A DNA stretch of 64,000 nucleotides from Pyrinomonadaceae bacterium (GCA_028284415.1 JANQRU010000004.1:496001-560000); one strand, 5' to 3'; shown: positions 44,764 to 54,220, counted from the first letter of the stretch. Notes: generated from the letters alone by a model not told the origin. Numbers and translations are program-made.

Positions 44764-45591
44764 TTATTGAGAAACTAATCGCATACGACCGTCCGGTAAT
44801 TTAACCGTTGTCACATTGCGTTCATAGATCGTTAGCGGCACGGCTTTTTTCTTATCAATTCTTGCAACTTCTTTTTGAGAAACTCTTTTAGCTTTCGCTG
44901 TATATCTTGCATTTCCTATGCGATTGTATCTAGCCGTTATGCGACGAACATATTCTCTTGTTTCCCTGTAAGGTGGCACATTATTTCCATACTTCATAAC
45001 TGCCCCTTCGCCGGCGTTATATCCTGCAAGAGCTAGGACGACATCACCACCGAATTTATTCAAAAGCCAACGCATATATTTAACGCCTGCGTGTATATTT
45101 TGTTGCGGATCATAGATTTTTGTAACACCAAATCGTCTTGCCGTTGCAGGCATTAATTGCATTAATCCGCTTGCTCCTTTGTGTGAACGGGCTCTTTTCT
45201 TGAAGGCTGATTCCTGATGCATTTGAGCGTAAATCAAGAGAGGATCAATATCATATTTTTCACATGCATCAACTATATAAGAATCCACGATTGGATCGCC
45301 TGTAGTGTATCCAAGCAGACTTCTTCCCGAGCCCATTGAGAGCGAGGAGTTTCTTGTATAGCTTATTTTCTTAACATTTTTTAATCCTAAACCATCACTA
45401 ACGTTCATGGTTTTTTTGGATTTTCTTTTGGCTTTTGTTTTTTTGCTCGAAACAATTGGTTTTACCGTAGGTTTGACAATTTCGACCCCCATGGAGGTAT
45501 CAAAATTATCAAAAACTCTGGCACGATTCTGTGCAAATGAGGAAATACTTAAAAGCAAAGCACATATTCCTAGTGAAATTAATTTTTTCAT
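44764..45591 (-). CDS. Lytic transglycosylase (SLT domain), secreted
   Basis: Cuts the glycan strands of peptidoglycan. From ATG 45591 (MKKLISLGICALLLSISSFAQ, a signal peptide) the protein is 275 aa. Two thirds in comes the SLT domain: IYAQMHQESAFKKRARSHKGASGLMQLMPATARRFGV with catalytic Glu in QES, HAGVKYMRWLL, LALAGYNAGEGAV, and YVRRITARYN. A longer frame from 45681 lacks a signal, so the internal ATG is taken. It acts in the periplasm. It is followed by a strong terminator. Confidence 0.92.
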   Translation of the reverse strand: MKKLISLGICALLLSISSFAQNRARVFDNFDTSMGVEIVKPTVKPIVSSKKTKAKRKSKKTMNVSDGLGLKNVKKISYTRNSSLSMGSGRSLLGYTTGDPIVDSYIVDACEKYDIDPLLIYAQMHQESAFKKRARSHKGASGLMQLMPATARRFGVTKIYDPQQNIHAGVKYMRWLLNKFGGDVVLALAGYNAGEGAVMKYGNNVPPYRETREYVRRITARYNRIGNARYTAKAKRVSQKEVARIDKKKAVPLTIYERNVTTVKLPDGRMRLVSQ

Positions 45592-45842
45592 TATAAACTT
45601 AAAATCTTTAGTTGATTTGAATAACTTTCTCGAGGGGGAAAGAAATCTGGGGATGACAAATTTCTTTTCAAAGACAAGCACTTTTTTCTGAGTGCCATTA
45701 AATAGAAAGAGTTAATTGTCTGGTCTTTCCAAAAAAATTTAAGAATGTTAAAAAAATTTTAACCGCCATGTGTTCGATTTTATCGCTTTTACTAAACTGC
45801 TTCACTTCATAGAATGAACAAAATCTTATATCTTTAGAGAAT

Positions 45843-47066
45843 ATGCTCTATCTTTCACAAGTAATTGGTCGCCCGATTTATAGTTTTGCGGGAGAAGAAA
45901 TCGCCACCATTAAGGACGTGATTGTCCTGTATGGTAAGGAAGATTATGCTCCTTTGATCGGTCTCGTCGCACGCTATCGCCGTCGGCTGTTTTTTATGCC
46001 CAAAGATAGACTTAAAGAATTCGGCACAGCAGGAGCGAAACTGAAAACAGACATTTTAGACCTGACGCCTTTTTCCCGTCGTGAAGGTGAAATCCTGCTA
46101 GCGAAAGATGTTTTAGATAAACAACTGATTGATATTGATGGGAAAAGAGTTGTGCGTGTAAATGATGTTCAACTAATAAGTGTAGGAGATGAATGGCGTG
46201 TCACAGGTGCAGACGTTAGCTTACAAGGATTTCTTAGACGCTTGCTGCCAACAGGACTTTATGGCAGTAAAAAACCTGTGGAAGTAATTGACTGGGCTGG
46301 TGTTGGTTATCTCGCCACTGATTCAAAAACCGTCACAGTTCAACTAAAGTCTTCAAAAGATAAACTTTCAAAACTCCATCCAGTCGAAATTGCCCAACTT
46401 GCCGAAGCACTTTCGCCAATTCATAGAACTGATATCGTCGGTTCTCTTGATGATGAAATTGCCGCAGATACCTTGGAAGAGATGTCAACAGAGAACCAAG
46501 CACGAATTCTTGAAGATTTAGATGAAGAAAGAGCAGCTGACCTCTTAGAAGAAATGTCACCTGATGATGCGGTTGACGTTTTGGAAGAGCTTGATGATGA
46601 AAAAGCACAAGAGCTTTTTGATCTAATGGAGGACGACGAAAAGGTTGATGTTGCTGAATTAATGTCCTATGAAGCAGACACCGCCGGCGGTCTGATGACA
46701 ACGGAACTAATTGCAATTCCTCAGAATCTGACCGTTTCACAATCAATAAACTATCTGCGACAGATGGCTCGCACTCCACACATGGTTTATTACATATACA
46801 TTACCGACAATGCAGATTCACGAAAGCTTGTTGGAATAATTACGCTGAGAATTTTAATTCTCTCTGATCCAAACGAAAAAATAGGCAATCTGATGCGAAC
46901 TGATTTTCAGTCAGTCAATCCAAACGAACCTTCAGAAGATGTCGCCTTAAAAATTGCTGAATATAATTTGCTGGCAATTCCCGTTTTAAATGAAGATAAA
47001 GAAATTTTGGGAATCGTAACGGTTGATGACGCGATGGAAATCTTATTGCCGAAGCATTTTGACTAA
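45843..47066 (+). CDS. PRC-barrel, MgtE-N and CBS domain protein without a channel
   Basis: 407 aa and no membrane helix. It begins with PRC-barrel-like repeats (MLYLSQVIGRPIYSFAGEEIATIKDVI and LIDIDGKRVVRVNDVQL), then the MgtE N-terminal helical superhelix (about 185-285: EIAQLAEALSPIHRTDIVGSL, LEEMSPDDAVDVLEELDDEKA), and a CBS pair to the end. In MgtE these two domains sense magnesium above a channel, which is absent here. Such proteins often sit near metal transporters, but no partner is in the window. It may bind Mg and regulate. Convergent with the kinase gene, 1 bp apart. Confidence 0.88.
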   Translation: MLYLSQVIGRPIYSFAGEEIATIKDVIVLYGKEDYAPLIGLVARYRRRLFFMPKDRLKEFGTAGAKLKTDILDLTPFSRREGEILLAKDVLDKQLIDIDGKRVVRVNDVQLISVGDEWRVTGADVSLQGFLRRLLPTGLYGSKKPVEVIDWAGVGYLATDSKTVTVQLKSSKDKLSKLHPVEIAQLAEALSPIHRTDIVGSLDDEIAADTLEEMSTENQARILEDLDEERAADLLEEMSPDDAVDVLEELDDEKAQELFDLMEDDEKVDVAELMSYEADTAGGLMTTELIAIPQNLTVSQSINYLRQMARTPHMVYYIYITDNADSRKLVGIITLRILILSDPNEKIGNLMRTDFQSVNPNEPSEDVALKIAEYNLLAIPVLNEDKEILGIVTVDDAMEILLPKHFD

Positions 47067-47067
47067 G

Positions 47068-49515
47068 TTATTTTGGAATCCCAATCTTTTCAATCAAATC
47101 TTGAAATCGTGAATCGGAACGTAAAGAATCAACCATTGGCTCGACATTCAAGAAAAGCATAAAGCCCGAACGTTCATCATAAGCTTTTTCGAGAAATTCA
47201 AAAGTCTTATTAGTTTCTCCTAACCCCAAATGAATCATTGCAAAATTGTAGGATGATACATATTGTTTTTTGGAAATCTCTTGCAAGTCTTCCAAAATTT
47301 TCAAGGCTTTTTCTTTCATTCCCGAAATTCCATAAGCAAAGCCCAGATATGTTTCATAGGCAATCGTCCCGCCCGATAAATCAACCGCCTTTTCGAGCAT
47401 TTCGATAGCTTTTTCGTAATCGCCTTTTTGCAGATATACAAGACCCAAATTTCTATAAGCAAATGTCGTGTTTGCTTCTAGTTCGAGAGCCTTTTCACAT
47501 TCTCGTATCGCTTCATCATATCGTCGTGCGAAATAATATGCGTAGCCTAGACTTATATGTGAGAAGGGGGAAAGTGGATTTAATTCGAGAACTTTTTTAC
47601 ATATTTCTATAGCTTTGTCATGTTGCCCGAAAGCTTTGTAACAAAAGCCCAGACCGTCGTGAGAATTGGCATAAGTCGGTGTTAATTCGATTGATTTCTC
47701 AAAATACTTTATTGCCGCTTCGAAATCGTACTCATACAAAAGACTTGTAAACCCAAGCGAACAATAAGCTTCACCGAGCGTATCATCAATTTGCAAGGCT
47801 TTTTCGGCGGCAGCTCTTGCTTTTGGATAAGCTTCTCTCGGCAACCAACCGCCTGTTGAAGATGCAAGAAAACCATAGGCTTCAGCCATTCCTGAATAAG
47901 CGAGAGCATAATTTGGATCAAGTTCGATCGCTCTCTGAAAAAGTTCGATTCCACGCTTAATCCACTCTTCAGTACGTTTTGTCGTTACAAAATATCTTCC
48001 CTTTAGATAGTAATGATAGGCTTGCGTGTTTTCTGTGTAATTCTGGACTAATTTCCCTGCGTGTTCGCCTGTAAACTTAAGCTTTAGAGTATTACTTATG
48101 CCATTAGCAATTTTTTCTTGGAGTTCAAAAATATCCTCCATTTTGTGACGATAATGTTCGCCCCAAATTTGAGATTCTTGTCTAATATGTATCAATTCAA
48201 CATTTACAACCAAGGAATCGCCTATTTGCAAAATCTTCCCTGCCAAGATTGCACAAACTCCTAATTCTTCTCCGATCTTTTGCGGATCATCTTCGCAGCC
48301 CTTGTAGCGAAAGACTGTGCTACGAGGGATGACGCGGAGGTTCGGAACGGTCGAAAGACAGTTTATGATTGATTCGGTAATACCATCGCTTAAATATTCC
48401 GTGTTGACATCATCACTCATATTAATGAGTGGTAAAACTGCCAAAGATTCAATTATTTCTTGCGAATCAGAATTTGTATTAAGATTATTTTCTTGATCGT
48501 CTTCCTTCGGAAAGATTATTGTTTTCTGCTCAGAGTGATTTTCATTAATACTTTCGACTTCGGTAATGCTTGGCAATTCGCCCGAATCTTTCGCACGTTT
48601 TAATTCTGTTTGGAACTCAACCTTTTGTTTTATCTTCTTTAAGTCTTCACGAAATTCTTTGATTGTCTGGTAGCGTTCCTTACAGTTTTTGCAAAGAGCT
48701 CTTTCCAAACACGAATCAAGTTCAAACGGGATATTTCTTCCCTGAGTTGAAACAGCTTTTGGTTCTCTTTGTAAAATTGAGGCAATAACATCACTGACCG
48801 TTTCACCCTCAAACGGCAGATGCCCTGCAATCATTTCATATAAAACAATCCCAAGACTAAAAATGTCGCTACGAGTATCAACTTCTAATCCCCTTGCTTG
48901 CTCAGGAGACATATAATTCGCCGTACCGAGAATCATTCCGGGATTTGTTTTTGCTTTGATAAATATGTCTTTTAGTTCTTCATCGTGTCGGACAGCATCT
49001 TGTTCAGTAAGTTTCGCTAAACCGAAGTCCAAGACCTTCACATATCCGTCATTTCTGACCATTATGTTTTCCGGTTTTATGTCTCTGTGAACAATATTTG
49101 CTTCATGAGCAGAAATCAAAGCACTCGAAACTTGCAAAGCGATTTCAAGAGTCTGGATTAAGTTCAGCGTTTTATTTTTTATGTGCGTGCGAAGTGTATT
49201 TCCATCAACATATTCGGTAGCTATAAAATTAATATCCTCAATTTTGCCTATATCGAAAATTGTCAAAATATTCGGATGATTCAATGCCGAAGCCGAATAG
49301 GCTTCACGCATAAATCTCTCTACGGCTGAATTATTTTTAACAAGCTTTTGAGGCAAAACCTTGATAGCTACATCTCGTTTAAGACGAATATCCCTCGCTT
49401 GAAAAACTTCACCCATGCCCCCTGAACCTATGGAAGAAATAATTTCATAATTACCAAATTTTTCACCTGTTTTTAACACGACCAATTTTTGAAAAACATT
49501 ATAACATTGTTTCAT
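47068..49515 (-). CDS. Ser/Thr protein kinase with TPR repeats
   Basis: 815 aa. Kinase domain about 20-290: IGSGGMGEVFQARD, VAIKVLP, HRDIKPENIMV, DFGLAKLT, SDIFSLGIVLYEM. Next comes the domain with LAVLPLINMSDDVNTEYLSDGITE and VIPRSTVFRYKG, as in many acidobacterial kinases. Then at least six TPRs (ALAYSGMAEAYGF, ALEANTTFAYRNLGLVYLQKGDYEKAI). There is no membrane helix. The ATG at 49515 is used, but a promoter runs over it, so a GTG at 49479 (before LKTGEKFGNYE) may be the true start. A substrate is unknown. Confidence 0.92.
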   Translation of the reverse strand: MKQCYNVFQKLVVLKTGEKFGNYEIISSIGSGGMGEVFQARDIRLKRDVAIKVLPQKLVKNNSAVERFMREAYSASALNHPNILTIFDIGKIEDINFIATEYVDGNTLRTHIKNKTLNLIQTLEIALQVSSALISAHEANIVHRDIKPENIMVRNDGYVKVLDFGLAKLTEQDAVRHDEELKDIFIKAKTNPGMILGTANYMSPEQARGLEVDTRSDIFSLGIVLYEMIAGHLPFEGETVSDVIASILQREPKAVSTQGRNIPFELDSCLERALCKNCKERYQTIKEFREDLKKIKQKVEFQTELKRAKDSGELPSITEVESINENHSEQKTIIFPKEDDQENNLNTNSDSQEIIESLAVLPLINMSDDVNTEYLSDGITESIINCLSTVPNLRVIPRSTVFRYKGCEDDPQKIGEELGVCAILAGKILQIGDSLVVNVELIHIRQESQIWGEHYRHKMEDIFELQEKIANGISNTLKLKFTGEHAGKLVQNYTENTQAYHYYLKGRYFVTTKRTEEWIKRGIELFQRAIELDPNYALAYSGMAEAYGFLASSTGGWLPREAYPKARAAAEKALQIDDTLGEAYCSLGFTSLLYEYDFEAAIKYFEKSIELTPTYANSHDGLGFCYKAFGQHDKAIEICKKVLELNPLSPFSHISLGYAYYFARRYDEAIRECEKALELEANTTFAYRNLGLVYLQKGDYEKAIEMLEKAVDLSGGTIAYETYLGFAYGISGMKEKALKILEDLQEISKKQYVSSYNFAMIHLGLGETNKTFEFLEKAYDERSGFMLFLNVEPMVDSLRSDSRFQDLIEKIGIPK

Positions 49516-49529
49516 CTGTGAAACAATGT
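49498..49529 (-). promoter_or_regulatory. Promoter with a palindromic spacer, upstream of the kinase
   Basis: On the minus strand TTGTTT (49521-49526) and TATAAT (49498-49503) are 17 nt apart. The spacer holds most of an 11-bp perfect inverted repeat (49504-49514 and 49519-49529), a likely operator. The box overlaps the upstream ATG of the kinase. Confidence 0.55.
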
Positions 49530-49600
49530 TTCTTACAGCACTTTATAATCTTTTTTTGATTTGTTATGATTTTGAAAAAATTCAAGCACATCTAATCATA

Positions 49601-50278
49601 ATGAAAAAATCCAATTCTGCCTACATCAAAAATATAACCAAGAAATTCAAGCAAAATGCCAACCCTGAAAATGCTGTTCCGATGAAAAAATACATGAAAA
49701 ACCGCTTTGAATTTTTCGGCATTAAATCGCCCGAAAGAAAAATAATCATAAAGGAATTCTTTGCTGAAAAAGGTTTACCTGAGTTTATAGACTTAAACGA
49801 AATCATTGACGAATTGTTTCAACTGCCCGAGCGTGAGTTTCAGTATTTTGCAATTGAGCTTTGTGGAAAATTCAAAAAAAGCTGGACGGAAGAGAGTCTT
49901 TCACTATTTGAAAAAATGGCAATAACTAAAGCCTGGTGGGATTCTGTTGATTACATAAAAAGTGTCTGTTTCAAGCCATATTTTTTAAAGTTTCCTGACC
50001 GCAGATATGAGATTACCCAACGCTGGATTGATTCAGGAAACATGTGGCTTCAGCGTTTGAGTTTAATCTATCAACTTGGTTACAAAGATAAAACTGACGT
50101 TGAACTGTTGAAACGAAACATTTTGCAATTAAACAAATCTGATGAATTTTTTGTCCAAAAAGGAATTGGCTGGGCTTTGCGGGATTATGCGAGATTTGAT
50201 CCCGACTTTGTGAAAGATTTTGTGGCAAAAACCGATTTGAAACCTTTAAGTAAAAGAGAGGCACTTAAAAATCTCTAA
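49601..50278 (+). CDS. DNA alkylation repair protein (AlkD-like HEAT repeats)
   Basis: 225 aa, all helical HEAT-like repeats. AlkD-type proteins remove N3/N7-alkyl purines by base excision without base flipping. Seen here: YIKNITKKFKQNANPENAVPMKKYMKNRFEFFGI, EREFQYFAIELCGKF, the repeat segments SVDYIKS and RWIDSGNMWLQRLSLIYQLGYK, and QKGIGWALRDYARFD with conserved Trp/Arg/Asp. The frame is open from 49526 but ATG 49601 gives the family's usual start. Divergent with the Ser/Thr kinase. Confidence 0.85.
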   Translation: MKKSNSAYIKNITKKFKQNANPENAVPMKKYMKNRFEFFGIKSPERKIIIKEFFAEKGLPEFIDLNEIIDELFQLPEREFQYFAIELCGKFKKSWTEESLSLFEKMAITKAWWDSVDYIKSVCFKPYFLKFPDRRYEITQRWIDSGNMWLQRLSLIYQLGYKDKTDVELLKRNILQLNKSDEFFVQKGIGWALRDYARFDPDFVKDFVAKTDLKPLSKREALKNL

Positions 50279-50344
50279 TACCAGCTTTGACTTGAAAACA
50301 TCGGCGTTTTCTTATAATCTCTTTGTTCATTTTTAATAAAAATA

Positions 50345-50434
50345 TAAGGTTATTAAGTTGTCCTGTGTTTAGTCTGTTTGAGTTCTTAACCTTAAGAACC
50401 CAAACAATCAAAACCTGATTACTTAAAACCTAAT
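50345..50434. repeat. Heptad repeat hairpin upstream of the esterase gene
   Basis: Units in 7-nt steps: taaggtt, attaagt, tgtcctg, tgtttag, tctgttt, gagttct, taacctt, aagaacc, caaacaa, tcaaaac, ctgatta, cttaaaa. The centre gtttgagttcttaa / ttaagaacccaaac pairs with one mismatch. Confidence 0.75.
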
Positions 50435-50456
50435 GATATAAATAATTTAAAAAAAT

Positions 50457-51194
50457 ATGAGACGTGATATTACTTCGTGGTACAGCCACAATTTAGGAAT
50501 GGATATGCCGCTTGTTGCTTATGGACATGCAGGCTATCCGCTTTTAATGTTTCCGACCGCAGCGGCAGATTTTTTAGAATACGAAAGATTTCAACTTGTC
50601 GATGCAATTCGTTGGTTCATAGATAACGGTCTGATCCGTGCCTATTCAATCAATTCGGTCAATAAATACAGCTTATTAAATCGTGAATCACATCCGGGTT
50701 GGAAGGTCGAAATGCTGACTCGTTATGACCGATACCTTACAGATGAAGTTCTGCCCCTGATTCGCAATGAATGTGGCGATGATGCAAAGCCTCTGACAAC
50801 AGGTGCAAGTTTGGGGGCATATTTAGCGGCGAACACATATTTTAAACACTCCGATCTTTTTCGCGGAACTATTGCAATGAGCGGCAGTTACGATATTTAC
50901 AGTTATCTCGACAAAGGTTATTACGATGACAATGTTTATTTTAATAACCCGACGATGTACCTCAAAAATATGAACGACGATTATCATCTACCACGTCTGC
51001 AAAATGCAGATTCAATCGTAATTGTAACGGGACAAGGAAATTACGAGGCTCCACACAAAAGCCAAGAATTTTCAGGACTACTTCATTCAAAGGGCATTCC
51101 ACATATTCTCGACATGTGGGGACATGACGTTGCTCACGATTGGGTCTGGTGGCGTAAGATGCTACCTCACTATTTGGGTAAGTTTTGTGAGTAA
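50457..51194 (+). CDS. Alpha/beta-hydrolase fold esterase
   Basis: 245 aa. The protein has an esterase-D-like layout: RRDITSWYSHNLGMDMPLVAYGHAGYP at the N-terminus and the nucleophile elbow TTGASLGAYLAANTYF (Ser in GASLG, about residue 123). A His near the C-terminus in MWGHDVAHDWVWWRKM completes the triad. No signal peptide, so probably cytosolic. Starch/ester hydrolase families of this type are broad, so the substrate is not known. Good terminator after it. Confidence 0.85.
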   Translation: MRRDITSWYSHNLGMDMPLVAYGHAGYPLLMFPTAAADFLEYERFQLVDAIRWFIDNGLIRAYSINSVNKYSLLNRESHPGWKVEMLTRYDRYLTDEVLPLIRNECGDDAKPLTTGASLGAYLAANTYFKHSDLFRGTIAMSGSYDIYSYLDKGYYDDNVYFNNPTMYLKNMNDDYHLPRLQNADSIVIVTGQGNYEAPHKSQEFSGLLHSKGIPHILDMWGHDVAHDWVWWRKMLPHYLGKFCE

Positions 51195-51218
51195 TTGATT
51201 AAATAATTTTAATTAAGT

Positions 51219-51250
51219 AAGGCGAAATCTTTTTTTGATTTCGCCTTTTT
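51219..51250 (+). terminator. Rho-independent terminator
   Basis: aaggcgaaatc (51219-51229) pairs exactly with gatttcgcctt (51237-51247), followed by T. Confidence 0.85.
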
Positions 51251-51431
51251 CATGTTTTGATATTGTTTATTACTTGAAAAAAAGGTTTATTCCTAGACAA
51301 CATAATAATAAAGACTCTTTACTAATAATCTTGGTCAAGCTTTGTAAATATGTACGCATATGCTAGGATTTTTTTGTTCCAACTTATACTTTCCTTAAAA
51401 AACAAAAAATCAATTCAGGAGATATCTAAAT

Positions 51432-52034
51432 TTGAATAAGAAAAAGAATAGATTGGGCATGCCTGTAAACGCTTGCCCCAAATCAAGAAGTGAAAACTTG
51501 GTTGTGCAAAATTCCACTAAAGAACTTCTTATATATGATTTAAATAACAACAAGGCGTTTTGCCTGAATGAAACTTCTGCCTTAATTTGGCAAAACTGTG
51601 ATGGTAAAAACAGCGTTTCTGACATAGTAAAGATTTTAGAAAATAAATTTAAATCTTCAGTTTCTGAAGACCTCGTTTTGTTTTCACTTTATCAGCTGCG
51701 CGAAGAGAATTTACTTGATATGGAAAATAATCTATCTGATAGATTCATCGGACTTTCCAGACGCGAAGTGATCAGAAAAGTAGGGGTTTCCAGTATGATT
51801 GCCATACCAATTATTTCAGCTATTGTTGCCCCAAATGCAATCCACGCACAGTCATGTGTCGGGATGGCAGCTAATTTCCCACCGGGACAACAAACTGCGG
51901 CGGGAACTACTGCAAACTGCCCAACTAGTAATATTTGTGATTCACAAGGTGCTAACTGCTGCACAGCAATGGCGACTATAACGTGCCTTGCTCCCGGCAC
52001 TGGATCAGTACCATTTACCTGTAACTGTACCTAG
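51432..52034 (+). CDS. PqqD/RRE-domain protein with internal Tat-like segment and Cys-rich C-terminus
   Basis: 200 aa, TTG start at 51432 with caggag 10 nt upstream. Residues about 10-100 look like PqqD (a RiPP recognition element): ENLVVQNSTKELLIYDLNNNKAFCLNETSALIWQNCDG and then a winged-helix segment. Residues 109-118 (LSRREVIRKV) hold a twin Arg, followed by a hydrophobic stretch to 140, ending AIHAQS. The last 60 residues carry 8 Cys (142, 163, 169, 176, 177, 185, 197, 199) and many Thr/Ala/Gly. This layout puts PqqD inside and a Cys-rich domain outside the membrane. Function is not known. No radical SAM is near. Confidence 0.8.
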   Translation: MNKKKNRLGMPVNACPKSRSENLVVQNSTKELLIYDLNNNKAFCLNETSALIWQNCDGKNSVSDIVKILENKFKSSVSEDLVLFSLYQLREENLLDMENNLSDRFIGLSRREVIRKVGVSSMIAIPIISAIVAPNAIHAQSCVGMAANFPPGQQTAAGTTANCPTSNICDSQGANCCTAMATITCLAPGTGSVPFTCNCT

Positions 52035-52072
52035 TTTCTATGACATGTTAGGTAAAGTGAATAGAAATTATT

Positions 52073-52120
52073 AAGAGATGAGATGAACCAAATATGTTTT
52101 GAGTGCATCTCATTTTTTTT
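52073..52120 (+). terminator. Terminator after the PqqD-type gene
   Basis: atgagatg (52078-52085) pairs with catctcat (52106-52113), then eight T. Further A-T/G-T pairs extend the stem outward. Confidence 0.75.
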
Positions 52121-52159
52121 GCACAAATTTAATTTTCAATAATCAAACTTAAAGTAAAA

Positions 52160-53128
52160 ATGCGAACTATTTTAATTCTTTTTGCATTCCTTCTTTCTGC
52201 AACGGTAGGAATTTACGCTCAAGATGCCAAACCAAATGTCCTGCCAGGTCGCTACGAAGAACAACGCTTTTTTGTTGAACCAATTTTGGAAAATGGTAAA
52301 AAACTAAACTTATTTACAGACACAGGTGGCGGCTTATTCATCTATAAAAGTTCGGCTGAAAATCTTGGTTTAATTTCATCAGAAGGAAAAGCTACTTCGC
52401 CGATTGATTTTCCAAAATTTAATGAAGGCAGTTCAATTCCAAAACCGCTTGGTTCAAAAGGTAAAATTTACATACTAGCTCCGAAAGAAGGTTAAAAGCT
52501 TCATTCAAATTACGATGGAATGTTAGGACAACATTGGTTTGCCGACAGGATTTGGACATTTGATTACTTAAATGAAAAGTTAATCCTTTGGAACAAGACA
52601 CCTTCAATCATTGAAAAAGAATCAAAACATCGCGTAAAACTCGCCTTCAAAAGTAATATATTTGGTAAAAGAACTCTGAGTTTTCCAAGAATCAAAATCG
52701 AAGTTGATGGCGAAGAAATTGATGTTTTATTCGATACAGGTGCGACAACTTTTCTAACAAAAAAAGCGTTGGAAGAACTCAATGATAAAAGAGCTGCGAC
52801 AAGAGCAACGAGCTTTATAACCAATGTAATGTTTGAAAAATGGCGAAAGAATAATCCAAAATGGCGAATTATCGAAAAAGCAGAATCAACCACCGGCGAG
52901 GCAATGATTGAAGTTCCAAAATTGAAAATTGCCGAATATGAAGTCGGTCCTGTCTGGTTTACGCGACGGGCAAATACTAATTTCCACGAATATATGTCTA
53001 AATTTATGGACAAAAAAATAGAAGGAGCAATCGGCGGAAATGCCTTACATCATTTTATTATTACTGTCGATTACCCAAAAGCCCTCGCTGTTTTTGAAAA
53101 AGTAAAAAACAAACGCCGTAAAAAATAA
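52160..53128 (+). pseudogene. Retropepsin-like aspartic protease gene, broken by one in-frame TAA
   Basis: One continuous frame is cut by a single TAA at 52493-52495. The first part (111 codons) has a signal peptide (ILILFAFLLSATVGIYAQ) and an aspartic site LFTDTGGG near residue 54. The second part, in the same frame, begins KLHSNYDGMLGQHWFADRIW and holds a second site VLFDTGATTF and GAIGGNALHHFIITVDY. Both lobes thus have a D-T-G motif, as in two-lobed or paired retropepsins. The reading frame is otherwise intact, so the stop may be a recent mutation, a sequence error, or real readthrough. TAA excludes selenocysteine. No suppressor is seen. Confidence 0.8.
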
Positions 53129-53371
53129 TCGAAAATTTGTTTCCTGTTTAATTAAAAGTGGAAATTTCACCTAGAATTTTTTACTTTTTTCTTTATTTAA
53201 AACCGTTCATCTCTCAATAAAACCACTCAAAGATTTTCAATCGCCTTCTAATCATTTTCAAGTTAATCTCAAAATCACTTCTATAGGAAGGGAAAAAGGA
53301 CAGCAAGATTTTTGAATTCAAATTAATTTTTTCTTTTGCTGTCCTAAAAAACTCTGAGGTTAAATTTTGAT

Positions 53372-54220
53372 ATGAAAAAGTTTTTATTTTTATTTCTTTT
53401 GGCTTTTACTTTGTCAGCATTTGCTTCTGTTAAAGATGAAATAATAACAGTCTTTGAAGTTGTAAAAATCAAAAATGATAAACGTGCTGAAACGCTCTTT
53501 TATTATGAAAACAATTGGAAACAGCTTCGTGTTTTAGCTTTGGAAAAAGACTATATTCATTCGTTCGAACTTTTTGAAACGAAAGCGGATGAAAAGGCTG
53601 ATTTCGATGTTGTTTTAATAACCAGATACAAAAATAAAAAGCAGTTTGATAAATCTGAAGAGAGATTTCAAGAACTTATCAAACAAAGGGGTGAGTTAAA
53701 GCTATTAAATGATTTAAAACCAAGTGAGTTTCGTCAAAATCTGTTTGTAAAAATCGGAAAAAGTAATTTAATGACAAAAAAAAACTCCCAAAATAAATCT
53801 TCCGTTAAATGTAATTCCTCTAATCTAAAGTTCTTTGATTTCTTAGTAGGAAATTGGAGTGAAAAAGGAACTTCGGGCAAAAAGAAAATCAAGAAAAACC
53901 TTGAAGGTTGTGGTACTCAAGAAATCTGGGAATTGGAAGGATTTAACGCTGTGCTTTTGCGAAGCTATAATGAGCAAACAAAAAAATGGTATCTGACATT
54001 TACTGCACACAATCTAACTCCGCAAATTTGGGAAGGTCGTTTTGAAAATGGAAATTGGTATTTCTACAGAGATTGGGAACTAAACGGCAAGCCTAGAAAA
54101 TCACGCACATATTGGAAAAAGACTTCAAATAAAAGCTTTGAAAGAATTGTCGAACAGCTAAACGATGACGGCAAAACCTGGCGTTTACACGTTAAATCAA
54201 GTTACGAAAAATCAAATTAA
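53372..54220 (+). CDS. Secreted hypothetical protein with DUF1579-like C-terminal domain
   Basis: 282 aa. Signal peptide MKKFLFLFLLAFTLSAFAS. Residues 20-125 are a beta/alpha domain not recognised. From about 147 (CNSSNLKFFDFLVGNWSEKGTSG) the sequence looks like the DUF1579/lipocalin-like group: FDFLVGNW, then repeated beta strands such as GRFENGNWYFYRDWELNGKPR. The role is unknown. It is followed after 8 bp by the aminotransferase gene on the same strand, so they may share a transcript. Confidence 0.75.
   Translation: MKKFLFLFLLAFTLSAFASVKDEIITVFEVVKIKNDKRAETLFYYENNWKQLRVLALEKDYIHSFELFETKADEKADFDVVLITRYKNKKQFDKSEERFQELIKQRGELKLLNDLKPSEFRQNLFVKIGKSNLMTKKNSQNKSSVKCNSSNLKFFDFLVGNWSEKGTSGKKKIKKNLEGCGTQEIWELEGFNAVLLRSYNEQTKKWYLTFTAHNLTPQIWEGRFENGNWYFYRDWELNGKPRKSRTYWKKTSNKSFERIVEQLNDDGKTWRLHVKSSYEKSN

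Noticed and set aside
52493-52495. Selenocysteine recoding of the stop in the protease gene
   Set aside because: The codon is TAA, not TGA.
53297-53345. Terminator before the secreted DUF1579-like protein
   Set aside because: The 10-bp stem has a long loop and the T-run is on the strand with no gene; it may be a leader hairpin only.
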